In this document: piece by piece, positions 22,904 to 31,778 of the stretch
Layout: each line of letters opens with the position of its first letter
Numbering within the stretch: the first letter of the stretch is position 1
IMG/VR virus record: IMGVR_UViG_3300050034_000098
Span: 19,924-83,923 of that record
Length of the DNA stretch: 64,000 bases
Strand: one strand, 5' to 3'
Origin: a virus
Made by a program: the position numbers and the translations under genes
The notes under the pieces: model-generated
The model's input: the letters and a program-made list of their open reading frames with translations, nothing else
What the model was told of the DNA's origin: nothing
The model's database searches: none

Positions 22904-23193
22904 TGGATGATAAAATAACAGAAGAATATATCGAATGGTTGCAGAATTTATTTAACTCAAGAGCAAATCAAATTGAATTAACTCCAAAAAATAAAAGACC
23001 AGCCGCATCACCTCCAATGAATCCAACATATGTCTGTAGCTTTAAAGAAAAATGTGATAAAAAATTAAATGAATTAGGTCTTAGATTCACTTATGAATCA
23101 GATGAAAGAATTTTTATGAATTACCGTGATAAAGAAATTGCAGACACAATTGTAGTTTTAATGCGTGAAATTGAATTTTTAAAATATAAATGA
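22903..23193 (+). CDS. Hypothetical protein after the radical SAM gene (96 aa)
   Basis: ATG overlaps the radical SAM stop (TAATG), with AAAGGAGGATAATA upstream. Central Pro-rich PAASPPMNPTY, then two cysteines. It may be a substrate or partner of the radical SAM enzyme; only position supports that. Confidence 0.6.
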   Translation: MDDKITEEYIEWLQNLFNSRANQIELTPKNKRPAASPPMNPTYVCSFKEKCDKKLNELGLRFTYESDERIFMNYRDKEIADTIVVLMREIEFLKYK

Positions 23194-23205
23194 GGTGGTT
23201 AAATA

Positions 23206-23898
23206 ATGGAAATTGGAGATAAAGTAAAAGTTGTTGACGGATTTGAAGCATATACTAATTATAGTACTTTTGTAAAAGATAATATCCCAATGCTAATTGA
23301 TTTTTATGAAAATGGCAATGTGCCAAAAGCAGACAATATTGTATATGAGATAATTGCAAGATGGGCATTAAAAGGTGGAAATAAATTTATATATGGTATT
23401 TACAATAATGAAATTAAAGTGCTTTATATTATTAGCGAGAATGGATTGAAACTTACAGACAAAGGAGATAATAAAATGAAAATTGGAGATAAGGTAAAAG
23501 TAAAAAGTTGGGATGAATTATTGAAATCGGGTAAAGAAACGGAGGAAGGAAACATTTATTTTATTAGTGGTACTTTTTTAAATAATATGAGATATTATTG
23601 CGGATGTGAATGTACAGTTTCGGAAATGTGGGGTAATGGATTTTATTTAGACAAAGATAAAAGATATTGTTTTACAGAAGATATGATTGAAAATAATTCT
23701 AGTAAGATGATCGAAAAATATGTTATTTTAGATACGAGATCTGGAGAACTAGTAATAGAAGATAATAATCCTTATTTTTATTCATTAGAAGATGCTCAAG
23801 ATTATGTTTTAGAATGCGAAGAAAGTCCACAATTATTAAATATTTTAGAGGTTTCAAAAGTGTTCGAATGTGAATTAAATTTTAAGGAGGTAAAATAA
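23206..23898 (+). CDS. Tandem IGDKVKV-domain fusion protein (230 aa)
   Basis: Two related halves each open with IGDKVKV, at residues 2-8 and about 92-98, a small SH3/KOW-like barrel start. Between them AAAGGAGATAATAAA and ATG 23476 form an intact ribosome site and start inside the frame. The gene looks like two adjacent paralogues fused by loss of a stop, and the second half may still be made alone. A third domain follows (IEKYVILDTRSGELV). Function unknown. Confidence 0.65.
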   Translation: MEIGDKVKVVDGFEAYTNYSTFVKDNIPMLIDFYENGNVPKADNIVYEIIARWALKGGNKFIYGIYNNEIKVLYIISENGLKLTDKGDNKMKIGDKVKVKSWDELLKSGKETEEGNIYFISGTFLNNMRYYCGCECTVSEMWGNGFYLDKDKRYCFTEDMIENNSSKMIEKYVILDTRSGELVIEDNNPYFYSLEDAQDYVLECEESPQLLNILEVSKVFECELNFKEVK

Positions 23899-24351
23899 AT
23901 GAGTAAAATATGGATTGTAGAATCATTTGACGGAGAAAGTAATTCTATTCTTGAGGTTTTTGATAATGAAAAAGAAGCAGAAAAGTATAAGATTTATAGT
24001 GAAATATTAGATGATGGTGGATATGATTCTTTTTATGTGACAAAATATGAAGTAGAAAGTAACTTTGAATATAATTTAAGTGATATTGTTTTTTATTATT
24101 CTGTTGACTTTTACGATAATGAAGATTCACGGATTGGTAAAAAATATGGTGAAATTATTTGGGTTAGTGCAGTTAAATCAAGAGGTGAAGATAAAGAATA
24201 TATAGAATATGACAAGGAATATGATGAATTTTATGCCGTCGTTGCCGTTCCATATAAAGAAAATGAAACAGATGATGGACGTGAAGAAATTGCTAAAGAA
24301 AAAGGATTAAAATTATTAAAAGAATGGAGTAAAAACAATGAGAACATTTGA
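23899..24351 (+). CDS. Acidic hypothetical protein (150 aa)
   Basis: ATG behind AAGGAGGTAAAATAA. Very acidic and Tyr-rich; the start IWIVESFDGESNSILEVFDNEKEA is typical of small phage proteins of unknown role. Overlaps the next gene by 14 nt. Confidence 0.65.
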   Translation: MSKIWIVESFDGESNSILEVFDNEKEAEKYKIYSEILDDGGYDSFYVTKYEVESNFEYNLSDIVFYYSVDFYDNEDSRIGKKYGEIIWVSAVKSRGEDKEYIEYDKEYDEFYAVVAVPYKENETDDGREEIAKEKGLKLLKEWSKNNENI

Positions 24352-24541
24352 TTTTGACCAATCGGTTGAATATAATGATTTAGTTAAAGAATATGATAAA
24401 CTTGAAAGCCTAGTTATTTATATTACAAAAATGCAAGTCAACGGAGAAATTGATAGATTAGATACGCTATCGAGGGCAACATATCTTTTAGAAGAAAAAA
24501 TGATGAATATTGGTAAACAAATTAATAAGATAAGGAAGTGA
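24338..24541 (+). CDS. Helical hypothetical protein (67 aa)
   Basis: ATG within the end of the previous gene. Mostly helix with a coiled-coil tendency. Not recognised. Confidence 0.55.
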   Translation: MRTFDFDQSVEYNDLVKEYDKLESLVIYITKMQVNGEIDRLDTLSRATYLLEEKMMNIGKQINKIRK

Positions 24542-24747
24542 AACGACTGATGAAGCGGTTTAAATATTTAAGAAAATTATCTTTAGAAGATTTTGCAGAT
24601 GTAATGCTATACGGATATGATTGTAAAAATTGTCCTGAATTTAGAGAATGTGGATGTAGTGATTATAAAGATGAAAGTATAGAAGGCTGTAAAAAACATG
24701 TTATTGATTGGTTAAATCAGGAGGTTAATAATGCTGATTGTAAATAA
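24538..24747 (+). CDS. Small Cys-rich protein (69 aa)
   Basis: The start is unsure: GTG 24538 or ATG 24550. Cysteines in DCKNCPEFRECGCSD and GCKK suggest a metal site. Overlaps both neighbours. Not recognised. Confidence 0.55.
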   Translation: MKRLMKRFKYLRKLSLEDFADVMLYGYDCKNCPEFRECGCSDYKDESIEGCKKHVIDWLNQEVNNADCK

Positions 24748-24991
24748 TTTAGAAAAATTAAGTAAATATGGATTTACAAAAGGTCATTTTAATATTTATA
24801 AAAGAATACTATACGAGGATGAAGATTATGATGAAATTAGTTTATTAGTAAACAACCTAAATGATAGCAAGAGTAATCAACTAATGCTATACTGTAATAT
24901 TTATAGAGTAGAAAGTGGAGAGTTTGATATTCCAATTGCAATTGATATTATTTATGATATGATTAAGGACGGAGTTGTTAGTAAAATATGA
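24731..24991 (+). CDS. Hypothetical protein (86 aa)
   Basis: ATG behind CAGGAGGTTAATA. Soluble, acidic (LYEDEDYDEISLLVNNLN). Not recognised. Confidence 0.6.
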   Translation: MLIVNNLEKLSKYGFTKGHFNIYKRILYEDEDYDEISLLVNNLNDSKSNQLMLYCNIYRVESGEFDIPIAIDIIYDMIKDGVVSKI

Positions 24992-25188
24992 GAATGTTTA
25001 GATGCCCAGAATGTAATTTTAAAGGATGTGCAGAAGAATGGAATAATGAACAGTCTTTTGCAGTAAGACCGCATCCAATACAAAGTGAAAATATGGTAGA
25101 ATATCGCTATAGATGTCCAGCTTGTAGTGAAATAATTTCAGGCGAGGAAATTTGGGAGGTTACGGACGATGAAGGTAAAAGTAATTAA
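24988..25188 (+). CDS. Zinc-ribbon small protein (66 aa)
   Basis: ATG overlaps the previous stop. CPEC near residue 5, a second CPAC near residue 46: a two-knuckle ribbon. Function unknown. Confidence 0.6.
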   Translation: MRMFRCPECNFKGCAEEWNNEQSFAVRPHPIQSENMVEYRYRCPACSEIISGEEIWEVTDDEGKSN

Positions 25189-25618
25189 ATGTAAAAATAG
25201 TTATTATTGGTATAATAATATGGTTGGTAGAATTTTTGATGTAGAATTATCGACAGATAAATCAGGCTACAGTGTCATTGATTGGAAAAAATATACTATT
25301 TCAGCTGATGAATGGAACGGGACTTGCGGACTTTATATCTCGGTAGAAGATACAATTAAATTAGACGAAAATAAAACAGAAAATATGGAAACACAAAATT
25401 TATTATTAGAAATGTGCAATTTTAGTTTATTTGAAAGAACGGCAAACGAATATGTAAATAGATTACAAGAATATCCAAGTTTATTAAGAGAATTAAAACA
25501 ATTAAAACAAAAGAATATGCTCCTGCTGGAGCGATTACATCAATGCAAGAAATCACATAGAGAAAATAAAGATAAATTAATGGGTAAAATCTATAAAATA
25601 TTAAGGAGAAATAAATAA
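25169..25618 (+). CDS. Two-part protein: small barrel plus coiled coil (149 aa)
   Basis: ATG behind GGGAGGTTACGGACG. The start KVKVIKCKNSYYWYNNMVGR matches the N-terminus of the DUF3310 protein at 30988, so this small domain occurs twice. A leucine-rich coiled coil (residues about 95-149, basic end) follows. Function unknown. Confidence 0.65.
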   Translation: MKVKVIKCKNSYYWYNNMVGRIFDVELSTDKSGYSVIDWKKYTISADEWNGTCGLYISVEDTIKLDENKTENMETQNLLLEMCNFSLFERTANEYVNRLQEYPSLLRELKQLKQKNMLLLERLHQCKKSHRENKDKLMGKIYKILRRNK

Positions 25619-25863
25619 TGTTTATTTGGAATAGTGATAAAACAGAATTAATTAATAGTGATAAAGTATCAAATTTTTATATTGGATTTACTCCAGCTAA
25701 TAGAAATAAGATATTTGCAAGACAAGCTCCAATTAAGCCTGACACAACTAATAATTGTGATTATTATGAAGATGATTTAGTTAAAAAGTGTAAAGATTAT
25801 AATGAAGCTAAGAAATACCTAGAACGAATTGGTATTTTATTACAAGCCGCAGATATTAGTTGA
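25618..25863 (+). CDS. Hypothetical protein (81 aa)
   Basis: ATG overlaps the previous stop. Begins MFIWNSDKTELINSDKVSNF, reminiscent of small phage proteins that start with an IWNSDKT-like phrase; unknown function. Precedes the primase gene. Confidence 0.6.
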   Translation: MFIWNSDKTELINSDKVSNFYIGFTPANRNKIFARQAPIKPDTTNNCDYYEDDLVKKCKDYNEAKKYLERIGILLQAADIS

Positions 25864-25900
25864 ATTGAGTCACTTTTTGTACTATAAAAGGAGATAAAAT

Positions 25901-26794
25901 ATGAGTATAGTCGATACTTTAAATAATAAAAGTTTAGTAGAATATATTGAGTCTGTAGAACATTTACAAATTGAACCATTTGGGGATGGAACATATAGAT
26001 GTGTTTGTCCACTTCATGAAGGTGCAGAAAATCCAACAAGTTTTACGGTTTTTGATGACAGTAATTATATTTGTTTTAGTTGTGGCTCAAATGGAAGATT
26101 AATTGATTATGTTATGGATAAAAACGATTTGTCATTTAAAGAAGCAATTGAAAAATTAGCAGAAGAATATGGATATGACTTAAAAAGAGATGTAAAATAT
26201 AAGACACAAATGGATCTGTCAGATGAAATTAATAGAGGCATGATTGAATTTGAAAAACATATTGATAAATGTTATAAGTACGTAAGTAATAGTCGAGGAA
26301 TTTCTGATGAAATGATTAAAAAATATCATATTGGGTATTGGGAAAAGGGAAATGCCGTTGTAATTCCCCAATTTAATATGTATGGATTGCCCGTTGGCTT
26401 TTTATATAGGTTTTTGGATAGTGATGTTAAGTCAAAGTATAAGAACAGTAAAAATACAGAACTTTATGTAAAAGGAGAACATTTGTTTAATCTAAATAAT
26501 ATTAGAAAAACTCTTAAAGATAAGAAATGTTTATATTTATGTGAGGGAGCATTTGATGCTATTAGTTGTCAACAAATGGGTTATCCAAGTCTTGCCTATT
26601 TTGGAATTAGCTTAACAAAAAATCATGTAAATCTTATTAAAGAAGTAACGCAAAGAATTGATTGCTTAGATATTATTTTAGTTCCTGATAATGATAATAA
26701 GGCTTCTAAGTTTATTCCAAAAGCAAGAGATTTATTTAACAAAATTTATCCAAACGCAAATTTATTAGTAGCAGATATTGGTGATTTATTATGA
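25901..26794 (+). CDS. dnaG: DnaG-like primase
   Basis: Makes RNA primers for replication. Residues 33-70 hold a CHC2-type zinc finger (CVCPLHEG ... ICFSCGSNGRLIDYV). The Toprim domain shows LYLCEGAFDA (acidic residue) and ILVPDNDNKA (D-x-D). The protein is 297 aa, lacking the C-terminal helicase-binding domain of full DnaG. It overlaps the helicase gene by 4 nt, supporting a primase-helicase pair. ATG behind AAAAGGAGATAAAAT. Confidence 0.88.
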   Translation: MSIVDTLNNKSLVEYIESVEHLQIEPFGDGTYRCVCPLHEGAENPTSFTVFDDSNYICFSCGSNGRLIDYVMDKNDLSFKEAIEKLAEEYGYDLKRDVKYKTQMDLSDEINRGMIEFEKHIDKCYKYVSNSRGISDEMIKKYHIGYWEKGNAVVIPQFNMYGLPVGFLYRFLDSDVKSKYKNSKNTELYVKGEHLFNLNNIRKTLKDKKCLYLCEGAFDAISCQQMGYPSLAYFGISLTKNHVNLIKEVTQRIDCLDIILVPDNDNKASKFIPKARDLFNKIYPNANLLVADIGDLL

Positions 26795-27963
26795 AAGATA
26801 TTAATGATTTATTACTTGCAGGTAGGAATATTTCAGAAGTTCCATTACAATCAATTGATTTATATGTTGCAAAAGAAATATTAAAAGAGCATAAAACAAA
26901 ATCAGCACAAGAAAAGGCAATTGAAAAATTTAGTAGAACAGTAACGAATCCATTAGTAAGATCTGATTTGGCAAGAATGTTGGCTGACGAATGGAAACAT
27001 GATATTGAAGATGTAAAAGAATTTCTTAAAATTAAAGACTCAAACAGCGTTGACGAATTACTAAAAGACGTGTATACTATAGATAGTGGTTTAGATGGCT
27101 GGATTGATAATATGAATAATGGAGATAGAGGAAGTATCGGTTGGCAAGCAATTGATGATACTCTTGATGGAATTATTGATAAAGAAATTATTGTCCTAGC
27201 CGCTCCATCATCAAATGGTAAATCTGAATTAGCTATTGAAATTGCACTAAACTGGATTGTAAAAGAACAAAGAACCGTTGTATATTTTAGTTTAGAAATG
27301 TCTAAAGAAGCGTTAGCTGAAATCTTCGCAAGAAAAGTATTATCAATTGACCAATTTAGACTAAGACAAATGGTTAAAACAAAAGAGGGTAAAACTTTAG
27401 TCGAAACTGTTAAAGAAAAACTAAGTAAATATTTATTAATCATTGATAAATCAACTACTGATATGTTTAAGGTTGAGGAATATCTGAATGCAATTAATGT
27501 AAGTGGCAAGTATGGAAGAGTTAGCAGAGTCGTGTTCGATCATTTTCACTTAATACCCAATGTCCAAGATGTTGCAATTGCAACGGAAAATGCAAATAAA
27601 TGTAATGACATTGCAAAAAGATTTAATTGTGCTTTTTTATTATTAGCTCAATTTAGTAAAGTTTCAAGTGACTTTATGAAACAAAAGAAATTTAGAGAAT
27701 TTATGTTAAGTGACTTAAAAGGGGCAACAGCACTTGAACAAATTCTTCATACAGGAATAATTGTTTGGAGGGATTATAAAGTAAGATATGATTTAGATCC
27801 AATTGAAAGGGAATCAAGGAAGTATTTTACAAGAATTAAAATTGACAAACACAGACGAGGAATTAAAAAGGGAATTTACTTTACACTAAAATATGATAAA
27901 GAAACAACAAGAATGATTGATATAACAGGGCATGAAGAAGAAAATTTAAATTATGAGGAGTAA
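26791..27963 (+). CDS. dnaB: DnaB-like replicative helicase
   Basis: RecA-fold hexameric helicase. Walker A is APSSNGKSE (near residue 138), followed by VVYFSLEMS (DnaB motif), Walker B RVVFDHFHLI and LLAQFSK. 390 aa with a short N-terminal domain that would contact the primase. ATG overlaps the primase stop. Confidence 0.9.
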   Translation: MKDINDLLLAGRNISEVPLQSIDLYVAKEILKEHKTKSAQEKAIEKFSRTVTNPLVRSDLARMLADEWKHDIEDVKEFLKIKDSNSVDELLKDVYTIDSGLDGWIDNMNNGDRGSIGWQAIDDTLDGIIDKEIIVLAAPSSNGKSELAIEIALNWIVKEQRTVVYFSLEMSKEALAEIFARKVLSIDQFRLRQMVKTKEGKTLVETVKEKLSKYLLIIDKSTTDMFKVEEYLNAINVSGKYGRVSRVVFDHFHLIPNVQDVAIATENANKCNDIAKRFNCAFLLLAQFSKVSSDFMKQKKFREFMLSDLKGATALEQILHTGIIVWRDYKVRYDLDPIERESRKYFTRIKIDKHRRGIKKGIYFTLKYDKETTRMIDITGHEEENLNYEE

Positions 27964-27967
27964 ATAA

Positions 27968-28258
27968 ATGAATAAACGCGAATCTAAAATATTAAAAAAT
28001 ACTCTATTAGAGGAAGTTGCTAAATTTAAATTAAATGTTTGTCTTGTATCTAATTTTGCAGGAGATAAGGACAACCCAAAATTAATCTATTATAGAAGTA
28101 AAATGGAAGAAGCAAGAGGCAAATACCATGTTTTACAACAACTAATGTTAGACTTCGGGTTTAAAGAATCTGAAATAAGAATTCTTGTAGATAAAGGACT
28201 TACAAAAGGTATTGAATGGTTTAATGTGGCAACAAATATACAATTGAGGAGTGAATAG
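27968..28258 (+). CDS. Hypothetical protein after helicase (96 aa)
   Basis: ATG behind GAGGAGTAAATAA, 4 nt after the helicase. Helical and basic. Possibly a helicase accessory; only position suggests this. Confidence 0.6.
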   Translation: MNKRESKILKNTLLEEVAKFKLNVCLVSNFAGDKDNPKLIYYRSKMEEARGKYHVLQQLMLDFGFKESEIRILVDKGLTKGIEWFNVATNIQLRSE

Positions 28259-28261
28259 TAA

Positions 28262-28894
28262 TTGAGAGATGTATTAGATAATGAAATTAATCCAGGAGAT
28301 TTTGTTATTGGAATGATTGTGTCAAGAGATAGTGATGGTATTAGATTTGGTATTGCTAATGAGAAAACTATTACTTGGGGAAGTTTTGGTATCAACGATA
28401 CCATATTTTTAACAACGTCAACTGTAAGAAATATTTATAAGCTATCGAATCTAAGTCTAAAGGAATTGTCTATAAAGAATAAATTAGCAAACAAGATAGA
28501 AGAAGTTAGACAAAATGAAGAAAGATTAAAAGCCGAAAAGAAAGCATTGAAAAGAATACCATCAAAAGATTTAATTATTGGAAAGTCTTATCAGGGCGAA
28601 GGAAAGTGGAGTAGTGAATATATTTACCTAGGATATGGAAGCGTAACAGAAATTGATTCTAGAGGAGACGATGAGGATTTTGCAGAAGGTTTTATTTATT
28701 TGAATAAATTTACTCCTGATGAAAATGGAAAGGTAAATTGGCTACCATCTTATAATGTATTACAATCTAGAAAGAAATTGACAAAACAAATTGATGATTT
28801 AGTTCCTAATTTTATATTTTATAAAGATTTTGTTATTTCACAAAATAATAAATACCCCCATAAATTAGTCTTTAAATTAGAATGGAGAGTATAA
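28262..28894 (+). CDS. Hypothetical protein (210 aa)
   Basis: TTG 28262 behind GAGGAGTGAATAGTAA. N-terminal beta-rich domain (NEINPGDFVIGMIVSRDSDG), a central charged helix, then another beta-rich part. Resembles phage proteins that sit near replication genes, no known function. Confidence 0.65.
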   Translation: MRDVLDNEINPGDFVIGMIVSRDSDGIRFGIANEKTITWGSFGINDTIFLTTSTVRNIYKLSNLSLKELSIKNKLANKIEEVRQNEERLKAEKKALKRIPSKDLIIGKSYQGEGKWSSEYIYLGYGSVTEIDSRGDDEDFAEGFIYLNKFTPDENGKVNWLPSYNVLQSRKKLTKQIDDLVPNFIFYKDFVISQNNKYPHKLVFKLEWRV

Positions 28895-28895
28895 T

Positions 28896-29675
28896 ATGCC
28901 AATACCAAAGAAAAAACGTATTAAAAAGAAAGAAGATGAAAGAAATTCATTTACTAAAAATAGAATAATTGTCCACGAAGACTATTTAGAAGTAATAACC
29001 TATACGCATCAAAGCAAAGAAAATGGAACATTTTTGGTAGACTTAGACATGCTCGAGTTTATAAAAACCCACAAATGCAGAAAAGCATCCGCTGGTTATA
29101 TACTATTCGGCAATAGTAATGCCTTATTGCATAGGTTCATAACAAAAGCAAAGAAAGGAGAAAAGGTAGATCATATAAATAGAAATAGATCAGACAATAG
29201 AAAATCTAATTTAAGAATATGTACTGATTTAGAAAATTCTAGAAATAGAGATAAGGATAAAAAAGACAGAAGTTCTAGTTATAAAGGAACATTTTATGTA
29301 AAGAAAAATGAAGGATGGGGTTGTGGAGTCTGGGTTCTTGGTAAATGGATAGGATTTGGAGCATATTCAACGGAACTAGAGGCGGCATATATCTATAATA
29401 TTAATGTAGGTAAATATTTTGGAGAATTTTCAGTATACAATAAGATTCCACAAGAAGATATCAATAGATTAAAGAAAATGAAAATAGAAACATTACAAGA
29501 AAAAAGAAGATCATATTCAAAATATCCTAATGTTACATATAATGTTTGTAAAAAATGTTGGGTATGGAGAAAAATGATAAAAGGTAAACTTTATAATAAA
29601 CAATATTTTAAAACAGCAGAAAGTGCTTATAAGGCTTTTCTTAAATTTGAGGAGGAACTAAAAATATGCCAATGA
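28896..29675 (+). CDS. HNH homing endonuclease with AP2 domains
   Basis: Residues about 80-112 carry an HNH_3-type motif (VDHINRNRSDNRKSNLRIC). Two AP2-like DNA-binding modules follow (SSSYKGTFYVKKNEGWGCGV; KYPNVTYNVCKKCWVWRKM). This is a typical free-standing phage homing endonuclease: it nicks or cuts a target site so that its own gene spreads. It lies between the replication genes, 10 nt into the nuclease gene that follows. Confidence 0.85.
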   Translation: MPIPKKKRIKKKEDERNSFTKNRIIVHEDYLEVITYTHQSKENGTFLVDLDMLEFIKTHKCRKASAGYILFGNSNALLHRFITKAKKGEKVDHINRNRSDNRKSNLRICTDLENSRNRDKDKKDRSSSYKGTFYVKKNEGWGCGVWVLGKWIGFGAYSTELEAAYIYNINVGKYFGEFSVYNKIPQEDINRLKKMKIETLQEKRRSYSKYPNVTYNVCKKCWVWRKMIKGKLYNKQYFKTAESAYKAFLKFEEELKICQ

Positions 29676-30541
29676 CCAAGTTTATTTGTAGCGATGGTAA
29701 GGAATGTTTAATTAGTGACTGCTTGAATGGATGTAGACTGGAAGAGAGATGTATGTACCTCCCAGGATTGATTGCGGCAGGCAGACAACATTTTAGTAAT
29801 GGAAAATTTAGTGTAACCACATTAATTAAACCAACTAGACAAGTTTATTTAGAAACAAAATATGATTTTGCTATTAATCCCTTGAACACGGTTGCAAGTA
29901 TGATTGGTACAAACTCCCATCTTATGATAGAAAAGAATTGTCCAGTAGGATATTTGGCAGAAGCAAGATTTGATAGTGAGATTGCTAGTGGTAGCCCTGA
30001 TTCGGTAGATTTAAAAAATGGAATATTATGGGATAGTAAATTCTACGGCGCCTATAAAATTTCCCAAGTATTAGGCTATCGTCCCAAATGGAAAAAAACT
30101 GGAGTTTACCAACGAGGAATAAATAAAGGGAAAGATAAATGGGTTCAGGAGTTTACACCAGGTGGAGTCCGTGATATTATGGACATTGCAAAACAGTTGT
30201 CTTATTATAAAGTTCTATTAGAAGAACATAATATTAAAATTAATAAAATTAACGCATCGGTGTTTATCAGAAGTGGCTTAGACAAAACAGCTAAAAGCTA
30301 TGGGCTTACTAAAGTAAACTACACGATCCCTGTATTCCCAATCCACACATCATTAATTAAAAAGTATTTTCAAATGAAATATGATAGACTAACGAAAGCA
30401 TTAGAAACTGACACAATGCCAAAAGTTTGTAGTAAAAAAGATCGTTGGGATAATTCTAAAAGTTACCCAGATCGAAAATGCAGAGATTATTGCAATATTA
30501 ACAGGTTTTGCCCGTATTGGCTTGACAAATATAGTAAATAA
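29666..30541 (+). CDS. Cas4/RecB-like PD-(D/E)XK nuclease
   Basis: The nuclease core shows GSPDSVDLKNGILWDSKFY (D ... D-x-K) and the RecB-type QLSYYK helix (Q-x3-Y). Cysteines near the N-terminus (CSDGKEC, CLNGC) and a C-terminal group (CRDYCNINRFC) suggest an iron-sulfur cluster as in Cas4/AddB. 291 aa. Probably a 5'-3' or end-processing exonuclease in phage recombination with the ERF protein (inference). Confidence 0.75.
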   Translation: MPMTKFICSDGKECLISDCLNGCRLEERCMYLPGLIAAGRQHFSNGKFSVTTLIKPTRQVYLETKYDFAINPLNTVASMIGTNSHLMIEKNCPVGYLAEARFDSEIASGSPDSVDLKNGILWDSKFYGAYKISQVLGYRPKWKKTGVYQRGINKGKDKWVQEFTPGGVRDIMDIAKQLSYYKVLLEEHNIKINKINASVFIRSGLDKTAKSYGLTKVNYTIPVFPIHTSLIKKYFQMKYDRLTKALETDTMPKVCSKKDRWDNSKSYPDRKCRDYCNINRFCPYWLDKYSK

Positions 30542-30550
30542 TGTTATTAT
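30522..30550 (+). promoter_or_regulatory. Sigma-A-type promoter
   Basis: TTGACA (30522-30527), 17-nt spacer, TATTAT (30545-30550), overlapping the end of the nuclease gene, upstream of the gene at 30570. Confidence 0.7.
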
Positions 30551-30569
30551 ATAAAAGGAGTGAAGAGTA

Positions 30570-30752
30570 ATGCAAGAAACTAAAGGTACAATAATTTTTG
30601 ATGAATATGCTTTTGAACCAGAGAAAGTAATTAGTACACCATTCTTTTCTGATGAAGATTGTAGAGGACTAACAGTTACAGAAAAACATAATTTATATAG
30701 AGAACACGTATTAAGGGTAACTGGAGGAAGACATAAACATAAAAAGAGGTGA
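30570..30752 (+). CDS. Small hypothetical protein (60 aa)
   Basis: ATG behind AAAGGAGTGAAGAGTA. Acidic N-terminus, Lys/His/Arg-rich C-terminus (GGRHKHKKR). First gene after the promoter. Not recognised. Confidence 0.6.
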   Translation: MQETKGTIIFDEYAFEPEKVISTPFFSDEDCRGLTVTEKHNLYREHVLRVTGGRHKHKKR

Positions 30753-30759
30753 AAAATAA

Positions 30760-30966
30760 GTGAATCGTAATTTTTTAAAAAGAATATGTAATAAAAATAA
30801 AGAACAGTTCCAAATGAAATATAGTCCAGTTCGTTCTACAATTATTAATGGATTATTAGAGATTGATTTACAGAACGGTAGCATTACTGTAAGTGGAAAA
30901 GATATTTTAGAAATACTACAAGAATATGAAAATGATTGCGTTAAATTAACTATTGAAAAAATATAA
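30760..30966 (+). CDS. Small hypothetical protein (68 aa)
   Basis: GTG 30760 behind AAGAGGTGAAAAATAA. Basic N-terminal half (VNRNFLKRICNKNKEQF), acidic helical end. Not recognised. Confidence 0.55.
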   Translation: MNRNFLKRICNKNKEQFQMKYSPVRSTIINGLLEIDLQNGSITVSGKDILEILQEYENDCVKLTIEKI

Positions 30967-30987
30967 TATAAGGAGCGAAACGACAAA

Positions 30988-31419
30988 ATGAGAATTAAAA
31001 TTGTAAAATGTAGTGGAGACTATTGGTATAAAGACGAAATTGGAAAGGAATATGATGTTATTAGGCAAGTAGAATTTGAAGATTTTGAAAAATATAAATA
31101 TAAATTAACAGAAGATGTTGATCAAATTGGCGATTATGTAGTTGAGCAAGATCCAGAAGAAGGAACAATGTTAACTGTTGACCAATATGATGTTGAAGAG
31201 GCTATCTCAATAAAACCAACAAATAATATTATAGATCATCCAAACTATTATAATAAAGGTAAAATTGAAGTAATTGATTTTATTGAAGATCAAGAATTAG
31301 GATTTAATTTAGGAAATGCAGTAAAATATATTAGCAGAGCAGGTAAAAAGAATGTAGAAACCTATATTCAAGATTTAAAGAAAGCGATTTGGTATTTAGA
31401 AAGAGAGGCTAATAAATGA
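30988..31419 (+). CDS. DUF3310 protein with N-terminal barrel (143 aa)
   Basis: The C-terminal half matches DUF3310: DHPNYYNKGKIEVIDFIED, GNAVKYISRAGKKN and LKKAIWYLERE. The family is widespread in phages and its exact function is not established. The N-terminus (IKIVKCSGDYWYKDEIGK) matches the gene at 25169. ATG behind AAGGAGCGAAAC. Confidence 0.85.
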   Translation: MRIKIVKCSGDYWYKDEIGKEYDVIRQVEFEDFEKYKYKLTEDVDQIGDYVVEQDPEEGTMLTVDQYDVEEAISIKPTNNIIDHPNYYNKGKIEVIDFIEDQELGFNLGNAVKYISRAGKKNVETYIQDLKKAIWYLEREANK

Positions 31420-31778
31420 GTGACAGTTGGGGAGCTGTAAAATTTAATGATGGTTTAATTAAATATTATTTATATCATGGTAGTTCCGATACGTGTTATA
31501 CTAGTTTATATGATAAAGTATCTGACGTTGCAGTTGATTATACAGAATGTAATTGTGGTAAATCTGAGCCTGTTGAAATTTATTCAGATTACGGTGGTGG
31601 ATTTTATTGGAAAGGTAAGGCTTGTAGGGATTGTGATTCTATTACAAAAGGCTCAGATTTTGACGATGGTGATTATTGGGGTAATAATCCAATTGAAGTT
31701 CCTGAAATTACTGATGGTAAACCAAAATGGATTGATAGAGAAAAAATTAATAATGAATGGTGGGGTATTTTTAAATGA
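31416..31778 (+). CDS. Hypothetical zinc-binding protein (120 aa)
   Basis: ATG overlaps the previous stop. CNCGKSEP and CRDCDSI form a possible four-cysteine site in an aromatic- and Asp-rich protein. Not recognised. Confidence 0.65.
   Translation: MSDSWGAVKFNDGLIKYYLYHGSSDTCYTSLYDKVSDVAVDYTECNCGKSEPVEIYSDYGGGFYWKGKACRDCDSITKGSDFDDGDYWGNNPIEVPEITDGKPKWIDREKINNEWWGIFK

Noticed and set aside
26736-27509. A 257-codon open frame on the minus strand inside the helicase gene
   Set aside because: It is the antisense shadow of the DnaB-like gene: low-GC codon bias leaves the opposite strand open, and there is no ribosome site or family pattern.
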